A stretch of 64,000 nt of DNA from Erythrobacter oryzae (GCF_030271515.1 NZ_JASCXI010000001.1:372001-436000), one strand, 5' to 3'. Counted from the stretch's first letter, positions 1 through 7,985 are shown. The notes: generated by a model from the sequence alone, not told the origin. Translations and numbers: made by a program.

Positions 1-469
1 GCGCGGCACGCTTTTGCAGCTTTTCCGAGCGCAGCAGCGCCGGAAGCGCGCGGGCGACGCCGTCCATCGCGCTGGTCGCCCCGGCCGTGGCGCGTTCGCC
101 GGCCTTGAGGTCTTCCCATCGGTCACTGTCCATCGTGCCGCCTTCGTCGCCGAAGATATGCGGGTGGCGCGCCTCCATCTTGTCCGAGATCGCTGCGGCG
201 ACGTCGTCAAAGCTGAACAGGCCGGCTTCCTCGGCCATGCGGGCGTGGAACACGACCTGGAGCAGCAGATCGCCGAGTTCGGACTTGAGCTCGGCCATAT
301 CGCCGCGCTCGATCGCGTCGGCGACTTCGTAGGCTTCCTCGATGGTATAGGGCGCGATGGTGGCGAAGTTCTGCGCCAGATCCCATTCGCAGCCACGCTC
401 CGGATCGCGCAGCCGCGCCATGATGGCGAGGAGGCGGTCGATAGGGGGCTGCTTAGGGGTGTCGCTCAT
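1..469 (-). CDS. mazG: MazG nucleoside triphosphate pyrophosphohydrolase, 3' end cut by window edge
   Basis: MazG hydrolyses (d)NTPs to the monophosphate and pyrophosphate, a housecleaning role in the cytoplasm. Reading leftwards from an ATG at 469, about 156 residues are visible. They carry the family signature RDPERGCEWD near the N-terminus and the metal-binding EEAYEVADAIE helix followed by ELGDLL, which together form the four-helix MazG active site. The frame runs off the left edge of the window, so the C-terminal part is not seen. The gene sits downstream of a 65-aa membrane protein gene and is separated from it by a short, strikingly AT-rich stretch that may hold its own promoter. The family assignment is firm; the exact substrate is not known. 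Confidence 0.93.
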   Translation of the reverse strand, partial: MSDTPKQPPIDRLLAIMARLRDPERGCEWDLAQNFATIAPYTIEEAYEVADAIERGDMAELKSELGDLLLQVVFHARMAEEAGLFSFDDVAAAISDKMEARHPHIFGDEGGTMDSDRWEDLKAGERATAGATSAMDGVARALPALLRSEKLQKRAA

Positions 470-483
470 CCCGATCCTCAAGA

Positions 484-516
484 TGGATAATATATATTAT
501 GTAAAATTTATATCAC
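484..516 (-). promoter_or_regulatory. AT-rich palindromic stretch upstream of mazG
   Basis: In a GC-rich background this stretch is almost pure A/T and contains the perfect 14-base palindrome ATAATATATATTAT at 487-500. It lies 18 bases upstream of the mazG start and overlaps the last codons of the neighbouring membrane gene. It could be a -10 region for mazG or an operator. Neither a -35 box nor a regulator is identified, so the role is inferred from position and composition only. Confidence 0.4.
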
Positions 517-705
517 AGCGGAGGCGGAGCCCTGCACGTACAGGAACCACTCGACGATCACGTAGATGCCGCCGAATATCACCACCCAGCCGAGCGCCAT
601 CTTGGCGAGTTGCCCCCAGCCGAGCCGGTGAGATGCCAGCGCGCTCATCGCCAGGATCAGCCAGCCGACGCTGGTCACGAGCGGCAGAAGCAATTCGCTG
701 TTCAT
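508..705 (-). CDS. small two-helix membrane protein, unknown function
   Basis: This 65-aa protein has two hydrophobic segments, roughly residues 4-24 and 36-56, with a short basic linker (SHRLGWGQLAK), so it should be a two-span inner-membrane protein. It starts with ATG at 705, overlapping the stop of the metallo-hydrolase gene by 4 bases (702-705), which argues for translation in the same operon. I do not recognise a family with a known function. The frame is short but supported by the tight overlap and coherent membrane topology. Confidence 0.7.
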   Translation of the reverse strand: MNSELLLPLVTSVGWLILAMSALASHRLGWGQLAKMALGWVVIFGGIYVIVEWFLYVQGSASAVI

Positions 706-1484
706 GCCGTCATCTCCAACCCGTCATAACCCACCGTCACGAAGTCCGGCACCTCGGTGCACAACGCAGCGTAATCCATGCTCTTGTCGAGATGGCTCAG
801 CACCACGCGCCCGGCCTTGCACCTTTCGCCCAGTTCGATCGCCATGCCGAGATGCGCATGGGTCGGATGCGGCTCGCGGCGCAGGCAATCGCTCACGAGG
901 ATGTCGACCTTGTAGAACAGGTCGATCATCTCGTCGGAAATCGCGCTGAAATCGGTAGCATAGGCGATGCTTTTGCCATCGGCTTCGAAGCGGTATGCGG
1001 TGGTCTCGCCGGGGCCATGCGCCATCTGGCACCAGTCGACGCCGATACCGGCGATCATCCTCAGGCGATCGAGCGTGTCGATCGTGCAGATCGTGGGATA
1101 GCCCTCCTGTCCGGCAAAGACATATCCGAAGCGGTTGCGCAGCCGCCGCACGGTTTCAGTCGCGGCGAAACCCGGGATCGGCCCGCCGCGCCCATAGCGC
1201 AGCACCCTGAGATCATCGATGCCGTGGCAGTGATCGGCATGGTCATGCGTCCAGAACACCGCGTCGATATGGCCGATGCGGTTCGCCAACAGCTGCGCGC
1301 GGCAATCGCTTGAGGTGTCGACCAGCAGCCGCTTGCCTTCATCGCTCTCGACCAGGATCGAGACCCGCGTGCGGCGATTGCGCGGCTCGCCCGGATCGCA
1401 GTCGCCCCAGTCGCCGGTGCCGTCCGGCCCGCCCAGCCGCGGCACCCCGGTCGAGGTGCCCGAGCCGAGCATCACCAGCTTCAT
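702..1484 (-). CDS. MBL-fold metallo-hydrolase, PhnP-like
   Basis: A 260-aa metallo-beta-lactamase-fold hydrolase. The N-terminus MKLVMLGSGTSTGVPRLGG and the metal-binding motif THDHADHCHGID are typical of the PhnP/RNase-Z-like branch, which binds two metal ions and acts on phosphodiesters; the real substrate is unknown. The reading frame extends upstream to 1607, but the ATG at 1484 is chosen because it matches the family N-terminus and overlaps the tatD stop as ATGA (1481-1484). It is the penultimate gene of the metG-tatD operon. In many alphaproteobacteria an MBL hydrolase follows tatD, so the context is ordinary. Confidence 0.88.
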   Translation of the reverse strand: MKLVMLGSGTSTGVPRLGGPDGTGDWGDCDPGEPRNRRTRVSILVESDEGKRLLVDTSSDCRAQLLANRIGHIDAVFWTHDHADHCHGIDDLRVLRYGRGGPIPGFAATETVRRLRNRFGYVFAGQEGYPTICTIDTLDRLRMIAGIGVDWCQMAHGPGETTAYRFEADGKSIAYATDFSAISDEMIDLFYKVDILVSDCLRREPHPTHAHLGMAIELGERCKAGRVVLSHLDKSMDYAALCTEVPDFVTVGYDGLEMTA

Positions 1485-2257
1485 GCCTGCGCCTTGCTGA
1501 AAAGGTTGAAGAAATTGGCCGTGGTCACCACTTTGAGGTGTTCCACATCCGTTCCGCGCAAGGCTGCGACGAAGGCCGCAGTGTCCGCCACATAGGCTGG
1601 CTCGCACACCCTCCCCCGATGCGGAACCGGGGCGAGGAAGGGGCTGTCGGTCTCGACCAGCAGCCTGTCTTCAGGAATGGTCTTGGCGACCTCCTGCAAC
1701 TCCTTGGCATTCTTGAAGGTCACGATGCCCGAGAGCGAAATGGTCAGCCCGAGCGCCAGCACCTTGTCCGCAAAATCGGCCGAGGCGGTGAAGCAGTGGA
1801 TCAGCGCCGGGAAGGCCCCCTTCCCCATCTCCTCGGCGAGGATCGCGTGGGTGTCCTCCTCGGCGTCGCGGGTGTGGATTATAAGCGGCAGCTGAGTCTC
1901 GCGCGCGACGTCGATATGCATGCGGAACAGTGACTTCTGCGCGTCTCTGTCCGACTTGTCGTAATAGTAGTCGAGGCCCGTCTCGCCGATCGCGATGACC
2001 TTGGGATGGCGCGTCGCCTCGAGCAAGGCGGCGCGGCCGAGGTCCTGGTGCGCGTCAGCCTCGTGCGGGTGGATGCCGACGCTGGCGAAGACATCGGGAT
2101 TGCGCGCGGCGGTGCCGACGACCTGATCCCACTCGGACTGGCGGGTCGAGATGTTGAGGAAGGCGCCGACACCCGCCGCCCGCGCGCGTTCGAGCACGCC
2201 CTCACGATCCTCGACCAAGCCCTTGTATTCAAGGTGACAATGGCTGTCGACCAGCAT
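1481..2257 (-). CDS. tatD: TatD family metal-dependent hydrolase
   Basis: A 258-aa TIM-barrel hydrolase of the TatD family, metal-dependent 3'-5' DNA exonucleases/DNA-repair hydrolases. The N-terminal DSHCHLEY holds the first metal-binding histidines; IGIHPHE, IGETGLDYYY, HTRDAE, HCFTAS and ETDSPFLAP follow in the family order with the expected ligands. ATG at 2257 is preferred over the GTG just before it, because it gives the TGATG junction with the metG stop. The gene lies between metG and the MBL hydrolase in one operon. Its position beside metG is widely conserved in bacteria. Confidence 0.92.
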   Translation of the reverse strand: MLVDSHCHLEYKGLVEDREGVLERARAAGVGAFLNISTRQSEWDQVVGTAARNPDVFASVGIHPHEADAHQDLGRAALLEATRHPKVIAIGETGLDYYYDKSDRDAQKSLFRMHIDVARETQLPLIIHTRDAEEDTHAILAEEMGKGAFPALIHCFTASADFADKVLALGLTISLSGIVTFKNAKELQEVAKTIPEDRLLVETDSPFLAPVPHRGRVCEPAYVADTAAFVAALRGTDVEHLKVVTTANFFNLFSKAQA

Positions 2258-3810
2258 CACGCGTCCTCGGCGGGAAGCTCAAGCCGCGGGAACAGCGGGG
2301 TTGGCGCGGATAGCTGGTAGTCGCTCTCTGCGAGCGGCGAATACCAGTGGCTGCGGATCCCTTCGAGGGTGCGCAGATCGTCGGGAACACCCAGCATATC
2401 GAGCAGCCTGGCGCTGCTGGCCGGGATCACCGGGCTGATCGCGACCGCTAGCTGCGCGATGCAGATGTAGAGCGTGGCGAGCACGGTCTCCATCCGCTCA
2501 GGATCGGTCTTGCGCAGCGTCCAGGGGGCCTGCGCGTCGATATAGGCGTTGCAGGCGAACACCGCCTGAAGCCACGCCTCGACCGCCTGCTGGAGCGCAA
2601 GGTTTTCGAAAGCCTCAGGGATTTCGGTGGTAATCGCCCGGTCGACGGTTTCGAACAACGCGGTGTCCGCCGCATCGTGGCCGCGGATCGCGGGAAGGTA
2701 GCCCTCAAGGTTCTTGGCGATGAACCCGAGCGTCCTCTGCGCAAGGTTCCCGAAGGCATTGCCAAGCTCGCCATTTGCCCTTTGAACAATGGCTTCGGGC
2801 GAATAGCTGCCATCCTGTCCGAAGGCGACTTCGCGGATCAGGAAGTAGCGCAAGGCGTCTACCCCGAAGCGTTCGGCCAGCGCCACCGGATCGGTGACAT
2901 TGCCGAGCGACTTCGATTCCTTCTGCCCGCGATTGAGCAGGAACCCGTGGCCGAACACCTTCTGGGGCACCGGCAGCTTCGCGCTCATCAGGAAGGCCGG
3001 CCAGTAGATCGTGTGGAAGCGCACGATGTCCTTGCCGATGAGGTGCAGGCTGGCGGGCCAGAAATCGCCCATATCGTCAGGATAGCCGAGCCCCGTCAGA
3101 TAGTTGGTGAGCGCGTCGACCCACACATACATGACGTGGCCGTCGCTGCCCGGCACCTTCACGCCCCAGTCGAAAGAGGTGCGGCTGACCGAGAGATCGC
3201 GCAGGCCCTGCTCGACAAAGGCGATCATCTCGTTGCGCCGGCTTGCCGGTTCGAGGAAGCCGGGGGTCTTCAGCAATTCAAGCAGTTGGCCTTCATACTT
3301 CGAAAGCCGGAAGAACCAGCTTTCCTCGACCGTCCATTCGACCGGGGTGCCTTGCGGGGAGAGCTTCTCGCCCCCCTCGCCCTCGACCAGTTCGCTCTCG
3401 TCGTAATAGGCCTCGTCGCGGACCGAGTACCAACCTTCGTAGCGATCGAGGTAGAGATCGCCATTGGCCTCCATCGCCTGCCAGATCGCCTGGCTGGCGC
3501 GGTGGTGATCGGGCTCGGAGGTGCGGATGAAGCGGTCATAGGACACGTTCAGAGCATCACACATCGCGCGGAAATAGCCCGACATTTCGTCGGCGAGATC
3601 GGCGGGGGTGCGGCCCTGTTCCTCGGCTTTGCGCGCCATCTTCAGACCGTGCTCGTCGGTGCCGGTCTGGAACCGCACGCGGCGGCCCGAAAGGCGCTGG
3701 AAGCGCGCGATCACGTCGGCCGCGATCGCTTCGTAGGCGTGACCGATATGGGGCTTCCCGTTGGGGTAGCTGATCGCGGTGGTGATGTAGAAGGGGGTCG
3801 TCTCAGCCAT
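2257..3810 (-). CDS. metG: methionyl-tRNA synthetase
   Basis: Class I aminoacyl-tRNA synthetase that charges tRNA-Met with methionine. The 517-aa product has the nucleotide-binding motif in PHIGHAYEA near the N-terminus, the tRNA-binding and connective region in the middle and the second signature at about residue 300. That second motif reads KESKS instead of the usual KMSKS. The short length fits the form without a C-terminal tRNA-binding dimerisation domain. ATG at 3810 (MAETTPFYIT) is chosen over an upstream in-frame start since it matches the family; it overlaps holB by 8 bases. The gene is the centre of the tmk-holB-metG-tatD operon. Confidence 0.95.
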   Translation of the reverse strand: MAETTPFYITTAISYPNGKPHIGHAYEAIAADVIARFQRLSGRRVRFQTGTDEHGLKMARKAEEQGRTPADLADEMSGYFRAMCDALNVSYDRFIRTSEPDHHRASQAIWQAMEANGDLYLDRYEGWYSVRDEAYYDESELVEGEGGEKLSPQGTPVEWTVEESWFFRLSKYEGQLLELLKTPGFLEPASRRNEMIAFVEQGLRDLSVSRTSFDWGVKVPGSDGHVMYVWVDALTNYLTGLGYPDDMGDFWPASLHLIGKDIVRFHTIYWPAFLMSAKLPVPQKVFGHGFLLNRGQKESKSLGNVTDPVALAERFGVDALRYFLIREVAFGQDGSYSPEAIVQRANGELGNAFGNLAQRTLGFIAKNLEGYLPAIRGHDAADTALFETVDRAITTEIPEAFENLALQQAVEAWLQAVFACNAYIDAQAPWTLRKTDPERMETVLATLYICIAQLAVAISPVIPASSARLLDMLGVPDDLRTLEGIRSHWYSPLAESDYQLSAPTPLFPRLELPAEDA

Positions 3811-4759
3811 GGGCCGGTTCGCTAGCGGGGGCGGCGGCGACAAGCAAGCTGCCGATCTCGAAGGGGAGCAGGGAAGGATCGAAATTGGCCGTCGGCGCCT
3901 CGGCGGCGAGATGGACCAGGGCGGCGTGGGTCTCGATCAACTTCGCGCGTCGGGCCGGGTCTTCCGCTGCGCGCGCAGCACGGGCGGCGAGCGACTGGGC
4001 AAGATCGAGCACCGCCTGCACCCGCTCGCGTCCGGCGCGCGGGCCGATCAGCCGGGCAAGCTCGCCGCGCCCGGTCATCCAGTTGTCGCCGCTCGCCAGC
4101 AGCGCCGAGATGGCGCGGGCGATGGGGGCCAAGTCCTCCTCGGCAAAGCGCACGGCGGCGCCGAACGAGCCCTCCGCCGCAGCAATCGCCTGCGGGTCCG
4201 AGGGCAGCCCTGCTGCGTGCAGCATCGCGCCGAGCTGGCTGTCCGTCAGCACCGGGAAGCGCAGGGTGCGGCAGCGCGAGCGGATCGTCGGCAGCAGGCG
4301 CGCAGGGCGGTGGGTGACGAGCAGGAAGAAGGTGCCTGCGGGCGGCTCCTCGAGGCCTTTGAGCATGGCGTTGGCGGCGTTGCGTTCGAGATCGTCCGCC
4401 GGATCGATGATGATCGCCCGCCTGCTCCCCAGCGTCGGCCGGGTCGTCAGGCGGCGCTGCATCGCGCGGATCTGCTTGATGCGGATCGAGCGGGCGAGTT
4501 CGAAGGGCTTGCCCTCGGCCTGCGCCTTCTCGCCCTTGTCGTCCTTGGGGCCGTAGGTGAGGGTGATGATGTCGGGGTGCTCGCCCGCAGGCTGCGGCAC
4601 GCCGGGTTCAGCGACCAGCTCGCGCGCGGCGGCCATCGCGAAGTCGCGCTTGCCCAGCCCCGCCTTGCCCGCGAGCAGCCAGCCATGATGCATCCGCTCG
4701 CCGCCCAGCGCATCGCGCCATGCGCGCCAGGCTTCGGCGTGGTTGGGCCAGTCGGTCAC
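3803..4759 (-). CDS. holB: DNA polymerase III delta' subunit
   Basis: The 318-aa product is a clamp-loader subunit that helps load the beta sliding clamp. It has a nucleotide-binding-like loop (AGKAGLGKRD) in the N-terminal third, the conserved IIIDPADDLERNAANAMLK region and the SRCRTLRF segment containing the SRC motif. I do not see the four-cysteine zinc module found in many delta' proteins between these motifs. The start is GTG at 4759, overlapping the tmk stop as GTGA (4756-4759). The tmk-holB-metG order is a common bacterial arrangement and supports the call. Confidence 0.9.
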   Translation of the reverse strand: MTDWPNHAEAWRAWRDALGGERMHHGWLLAGKAGLGKRDFAMAAARELVAEPGVPQPAGEHPDIITLTYGPKDDKGEKAQAEGKPFELARSIRIKQIRAMQRRLTTRPTLGSRRAIIIDPADDLERNAANAMLKGLEEPPAGTFFLLVTHRPARLLPTIRSRCRTLRFPVLTDSQLGAMLHAAGLPSDPQAIAAAEGSFGAAVRFAEEDLAPIARAISALLASGDNWMTGRGELARLIGPRAGRERVQAVLDLAQSLAARAARAAEDPARRAKLIETHAALVHLAAEAPTANFDPSLLPFEIGSLLVAAAPASEPAHG

Positions 4760-5385
4760 GGGAGCAAATCCCCGAGTGCGGCGAGGATGCGGGCGTGGAC
4801 GTCCTCGGGTGCGCCGAGCGCGTCGATCCGGGCAAAGCCCTGCGGATCGGCTTCGGCGAGCGCGCGGAAGGCGGCGGCAACGGCGCGGTGGTATTCCGCC
4901 GGGCGCCCCTCGATGGCGTCGGCCGCTTCCCCGCGCGCGGCGAGCCTGCCCGCGAGCGCCGCCTCGTCACCCTCGAGCAGGATCACCCGGTCGGGCCGCA
5001 AGCCGTCGCTACCGAAGGCGTGGAGCGCGGTGATCGCCTCGTCGCCGAGGCCCCCTGCCCCGCCCTGATAGGCGCGGCTCGAATCGACGAAGCGGTCGCA
5101 GATCACCCACTCGCCCCGCGCGAGCGCCGGGCGGATCAGGTGCGCGACATGATCGGCGCGCGCGGCAGCGAAGAGCAGGGCCTCGGCCTCAGGCGGCCAG
5201 CCCTCGCCGGGGGGAGACAGCAGCAGCGCGCGGATTGCCTCGGCCCCCGGCGTGCCGCCCGGCTCGCGGGTGACGACGACGGTGAGGCCGCGCGCGCGTA
5301 GAGCCTCGGCGAGCAGGCGCGCCTGGGTGGACTTGCCCGCCCCCTCCCCGCCCTCGAAGGCGATGAAGCGGCCCGGCACGCTCAC
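4756..5385 (-). CDS. tmk: thymidylate kinase
   Basis: Converts dTMP to dTDP with ATP. The 209-aa protein has the P-loop FEGGEGAGKSTQ close to the N-terminus, the substrate-binding TREPGGTPG segment, the DRFVDSSRAYQGG segment and the lid region. The open frame continues far upstream, but that part is the out-of-frame shadow of the carboxypeptidase gene. The GTG at 5385, overlapping the carboxypeptidase stop as GTGA (5382-5385), gives the normal length. It is translationally coupled to both neighbours. Confidence 0.93.
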   Translation of the reverse strand: MSVPGRFIAFEGGEGAGKSTQARLLAEALRARGLTVVVTREPGGTPGAEAIRALLLSPPGEGWPPEAEALLFAAARADHVAHLIRPALARGEWVICDRFVDSSRAYQGGAGGLGDEAITALHAFGSDGLRPDRVILLEGDEAALAGRLAARGEAADAIEGRPAEYHRAVAAAFRALAEADPQGFARIDALGAPEDVHARILAALGDLLP

Positions 5386-6569
5386 GAGAACAGTCCGAAG
5401 GCGGCGTTGACAATCCGGTCGAGCGGTCCGGCGGTGCCGACGCTCTCCGCCGCGTAGAGCGGAATACGCGCCGGGGCGACGCCCTCGGCGGTGACTTCCA
5501 GAACCGCGACTTCCTGCCCGGCGGCGATCGGCGCTTTCAATGGCCCCTCGTAGCGGATCGTCGCGGACAGCGGGCTGTTGCTCCCCTTGGGCAGGTTGAT
5601 CGCGACCGATCCGGCGGCCTTCAGCGCGAGCGAACGTGCGTCGCCGCCCTGCACCCGCGCCTCGCCCACCACCGCGCCCGGCGCGAAGAGCTGGCGGCGT
5701 TCGAACGCCGAGAAGCCCCACTCGACATAGGCCCGCGCGATCTTCGCCCGCAGCCGCCCGTTGGGCACGCCCGCCAGCACCAGCACCAGCCGCTGGCCGT
5801 TCCTGCGCGCGGTGCCGAGGTAGGAGAAGCCCGCCTCGTTGGTGAAGCCGGTCTTGATCCCGTCCGCGCCCGGCACGCGCCCGATCATCGGATCGTGATT
5901 GACCTGCGCGATGCCTTTGTAGTCGAGCCCTGCGCGCCCGATGTAATAGCCGAACTTGTCCGGATGCCGCGTGATCATCGCCCGCGCGAGCGCGACGAGG
6001 TCGCTCGCGGTGGTGAATGTGCGGCCCTCGTCGGGCCAGCCGTTGGGGCTGGCGAAGTGGCTCCCGGTCATGCCGATGCCGAGCGCGGTCTGGTTCATCA
6101 GCTTCGTCCACGCTGCCACCGATCCCGCCTGTCCTTCCGCCAGCACCGCTGCCCCGTCATTGGCAGAGACATTGGCGATGCCGAGCAGCAGGTCATCGAC
6201 CCGCACCTGCTCGCCCGCGTCGAGGAACATGGTCGAGCCCACCCGGCGCCAGTCCCGCGCGATCCCCGGGCTCATGGTGAAGACCTGCGCGGGATCGAGC
6301 TTGCCCTGCGATATCAGCTCGAAGGCGAGGTAGAGCGTCATCACCTTGGTGACCGAGGCGGGCATGAAGCGCGCATCGGGATGGCGGGCGTGGAGCACCT
6401 GCCCGCTGCCGAGGTCCACCAGCAGCGCCACCGGCGCCTCGGACGCGGTGGGGACGGCGGGGAGCGCAGGGGGGAGCATAAGCCCCGCATCGGGCATCAT
6501 CGCGCGGGCAGGCACGCTCAGCAAAAGGGCAAGAAGCGTCAGGGCAAGCGGCAGCAATCGGGAGAGCAT
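5382..6569 (-). CDS. D-alanyl-D-alanine carboxypeptidase (penicillin-binding protein 5/6 type)
   Basis: A 395-aa serine DD-peptidase that removes the terminal D-alanine from peptidoglycan stem peptides in the periplasm. A signal peptide (hydrophobic core LLPLALTLLALLLSV, cleavage near ARA) precedes the three active-site motifs in order: SVTK with the nucleophile serine, SAN and KTG. A C-terminal beta-rich domain of the PBP5 type follows. The frame opens at 6623, but the ATG at 6569 places the signal peptide at the N-terminus. Its stop overlaps the tmk start. Together with the transglycosylase just upstream it forms a peptidoglycan-remodelling pair ahead of tmk. Confidence 0.93.
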   Translation of the reverse strand: MLSRLLPLALTLLALLLSVPARAMMPDAGLMLPPALPAVPTASEAPVALLVDLGSGQVLHARHPDARFMPASVTKVMTLYLAFELISQGKLDPAQVFTMSPGIARDWRRVGSTMFLDAGEQVRVDDLLLGIANVSANDGAAVLAEGQAGSVAAWTKLMNQTALGIGMTGSHFASPNGWPDEGRTFTTASDLVALARAMITRHPDKFGYYIGRAGLDYKGIAQVNHDPMIGRVPGADGIKTGFTNEAGFSYLGTARRNGQRLVLVLAGVPNGRLRAKIARAYVEWGFSAFERRQLFAPGAVVGEARVQGGDARSLALKAAGSVAINLPKGSNSPLSATIRYEGPLKAPIAAGQEVAVLEVTAEGVAPARIPLYAAESVGTAGPLDRIVNAAFGLFS

Positions 6570-6622
6570 CACGCGCGTCGCTATATCGGCCCCCATCCCC
6601 CTTGGCGAGGCGGGCTGGCGCA

Positions 6623-7669
6623 TCAGTTCACGATTTCGTCAGCCAGCAATCCGACGCTCAGGGCATAATAGCTCGAGCAGTTGTATTCGAGGATCGCGCG
6701 GTAGTTGCCGGTGAGCAGCCAGGCGCGGGTGCCCGGGCCGTCGGGCTGGAAGAAGGCGGTCATGACGTTGTCGCCGAGCGGTCGCAGGGGCTCGATCCCG
6801 GCTGCGCGCCATTCCTTGACGGTCATCCAGCGGCTGAGACGTTCGTGGACGCGCGGGCAGACCGGCGAGACGAGGCGGGTGCGATAGGCCGAGGCATCGA
6901 AGTCCGGCGGCACCGCGGCGGCCACGCCCCATGGCTCGCCCGGACGCCATCCGGCGTCGCGGAAATAGTTGGCGATCGAGGCGAAGGTGTCGGGCCGGTT
7001 GGTGAAGATGTCCGCCCGCCCGTCCCCGTCGCCGTCGGTCGCGAGGCGCAGGTAGACGCTGGGGAGAAACTGCGGATTGCCGAAGGCGCCCGCGTAGGAG
7101 CCGACCAGCTGCTCGCGCCCGTAGCCCTTCTCGGCGATCTTCATCAGCGCGACGAACTCGCCCGCGAACAGTTCGCGGCGGCGGCCTTCCCACGCCAGCG
7201 TGGCCAGCGAGCGGGCAAGGTCGAAGTCGCCCTTGACCCGGCCATAGCTGGTCTCGTGCCCGAAGATCGCGAGGATGATCGGCGCGGGCACGCCGTAGCT
7301 CGCCTCGATGGCGGCGAGGGTGCTCTGGTGCTGGCTGTAGACCGCTCTCCCCCCGTCGATCCGCGCGGCATCGACATGGGTGCGGATATAGTCGGACATC
7401 GGCGGATAGCCCCGCGTGGTGGCGCTGCCGGGCTGGTTGTTGTCGAGCGCGATCACCCGCGGATTGGGGGTGAGCCCGGCGGTCATGCGATCCAGCGTAT
7501 CCTCGCGCACGCCCTCTGCGCGGGCGCGGGCCTTCAGGAGCTCGAGATAGGCGTCGAAGGGAATCCCGTCGGCACTCGCCTGCGCGGTCGCGGGCGCAGA
7601 GGCGGGCGGCGCGGTGAGCGCGACCAGAGCAAGCGCGGCGGCGGCGAGGAGGCGGGGAATCATGCGCAT
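6623..7669 (-). CDS. membrane-bound lytic murein transglycosylase, MltB family
   Basis: This 348-aa exported enzyme cleaves the MurNAc-GlcNAc bond of peptidoglycan to form 1,6-anhydro ends. A signal peptide is followed by the transglycosylase domain; the catalytic glutamate is in FGHETSYGRVKG and the fold signature YAGAFGNPQFLPS follows, as in SLT_2/MltB proteins. A calcium-loop-like DGDGDGRADI segment comes next. I start at the ATG at 7669 (MRMIPRLL) rather than an upstream in-frame codon because this puts the hydrophobic signal at the N-terminus. The gene begins the operon that continues with the carboxypeptidase and tmk, and is divergent from the tRNA-Ser locus. Confidence 0.9.
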   Translation of the reverse strand: MRMIPRLLAAAALALVALTAPPASAPATAQASADGIPFDAYLELLKARARAEGVREDTLDRMTAGLTPNPRVIALDNNQPGSATTRGYPPMSDYIRTHVDAARIDGGRAVYSQHQSTLAAIEASYGVPAPIILAIFGHETSYGRVKGDFDLARSLATLAWEGRRRELFAGEFVALMKIAEKGYGREQLVGSYAGAFGNPQFLPSVYLRLATDGDGDGRADIFTNRPDTFASIANYFRDAGWRPGEPWGVAAAVPPDFDASAYRTRLVSPVCPRVHERLSRWMTVKEWRAAGIEPLRPLGDNVMTAFFQPDGPGTRAWLLTGNYRAILEYNCSSYYALSVGLLADEIVN

Positions 7670-7715
7670 AGGGATGTCACACCTTGGCTGAATTCCCAAC
7701 AACGGGTTCGCGTTT

Positions 7716-7736
7716 GTCACCCCTTAGGGTGGTGAC
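7716..7736. promoter_or_regulatory. imperfect inverted repeat between mltB-type gene and tRNA-Ser repeats
   Basis: GTCACC and GGTGAC form a 6-base inverted repeat around a short centre with partial further pairing. It lies between the divergent transglycosylase start at 7669 and the first tRNA-Ser repeat copy. No T-run follows, so it does not look like a rho-independent terminator. An operator or chance inverted repeat are both possible. Confidence 0.25.
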
Positions 7737-7807
7737 ATTGCCGCCGTTCGGCGCTAGCCGATTGCGACATAGGACAGGTGGCCGAGTGGTTTAAGGCAGC
7801 GGTCTTG
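7731..7807 (+). repeat. tandem repeat copy A: tRNA-Ser upstream region plus 5' tRNA half
   Basis: These 77 bases match 7846-7922 at 74 of 77 positions, with an exact offset of 115 bases and no gaps. The shared block covers about 41 bases of 5' flank, including a CGCCGTTCGGCG hairpin-like segment, and then the first 36 bases of the tRNA-Ser gene up to the anticodon loop. The two copies are separated by a unique 38-base stretch (7808-7845). Confidence 0.9.
7772..7807 (+). pseudogene. truncated 5' half of a tRNA-Ser gene
   Basis: The stretch is identical to the first 36 bases of the intact tRNA-Ser downstream (acceptor 5' strand, D arm and 5' side of the anticodon stem). After GGTCTTG it diverges: the anticodon stem cannot close, and no long variable arm, T-loop GGTTCGAAT or CCA end follows. 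It therefore cannot fold as a tRNA and is called a pseudo-tRNA fragment. The downstream 38 bases contain a GGCGC-GACAA-GCGCC hairpin of unknown meaning. Confidence 0.85.
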
Positions 7808-7845
7808 GAGTCGGAGGCGCGACAAGCGCCGGAGACGTCGCCGCA

Positions 7846-7922
7846 GGTGACAATACCGCCGTTCGGCGCTAGCCGATTGCGGCATAGGACAGGTGGCCGA
7901 GTGGTTTAAGGCAGCGGTCTTG
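7846..7922 (+). repeat. tandem repeat copy B, leading into the intact tRNA-Ser
   Basis: Second copy of the 77-base repeat. It differs from copy A at three positions, all in the flank upstream of the tRNA, so the tRNA part is fully conserved. This copy continues into the complete tRNA gene. Confidence 0.9.
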
Positions 7923-7976
7923 AAAACCGCCGTAGGTGCAAGCCTACCGTGGGTTCGAATCCCACCCTGTCCGCCA
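7887..7976 (+). tRNA. tRNA-Ser (anticodon UGA), CCA encoded
   Basis: A complete class II tRNA of 90 bases. GGACAGG at the 5' end pairs with CCTGTCC, followed by discriminator G and an encoded CCA. The D arm is GCCGAGTGG-type, the anticodon loop is CTTGAAA within stem GCGGT/ACCGC, giving anticodon TGA, a long variable arm follows (GTAGG pairing with CCTAC), and the T arm holds GGTTCGAAT. The long variable arm is diagnostic of serine (or leucine) tRNAs, and the anticodon specifies serine. Confidence 0.97.
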
Positions 7977-7985
7977 GCCCCCGCG

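Noticed and set aside
5386..6111. Upstream in-frame extension of tmk
   Set aside because: It lies wholly inside the D,D-carboxypeptidase gene in another frame and is not conserved; GTG at 5385 gives the normal Tmk length.
7772..7845. First tRNA-Ser copy as a functional tRNA with a different anticodon (GGA)
   Set aside because: After the anticodon position the stem cannot pair and there is no variable arm, T-loop or CCA. It is a truncated copy.
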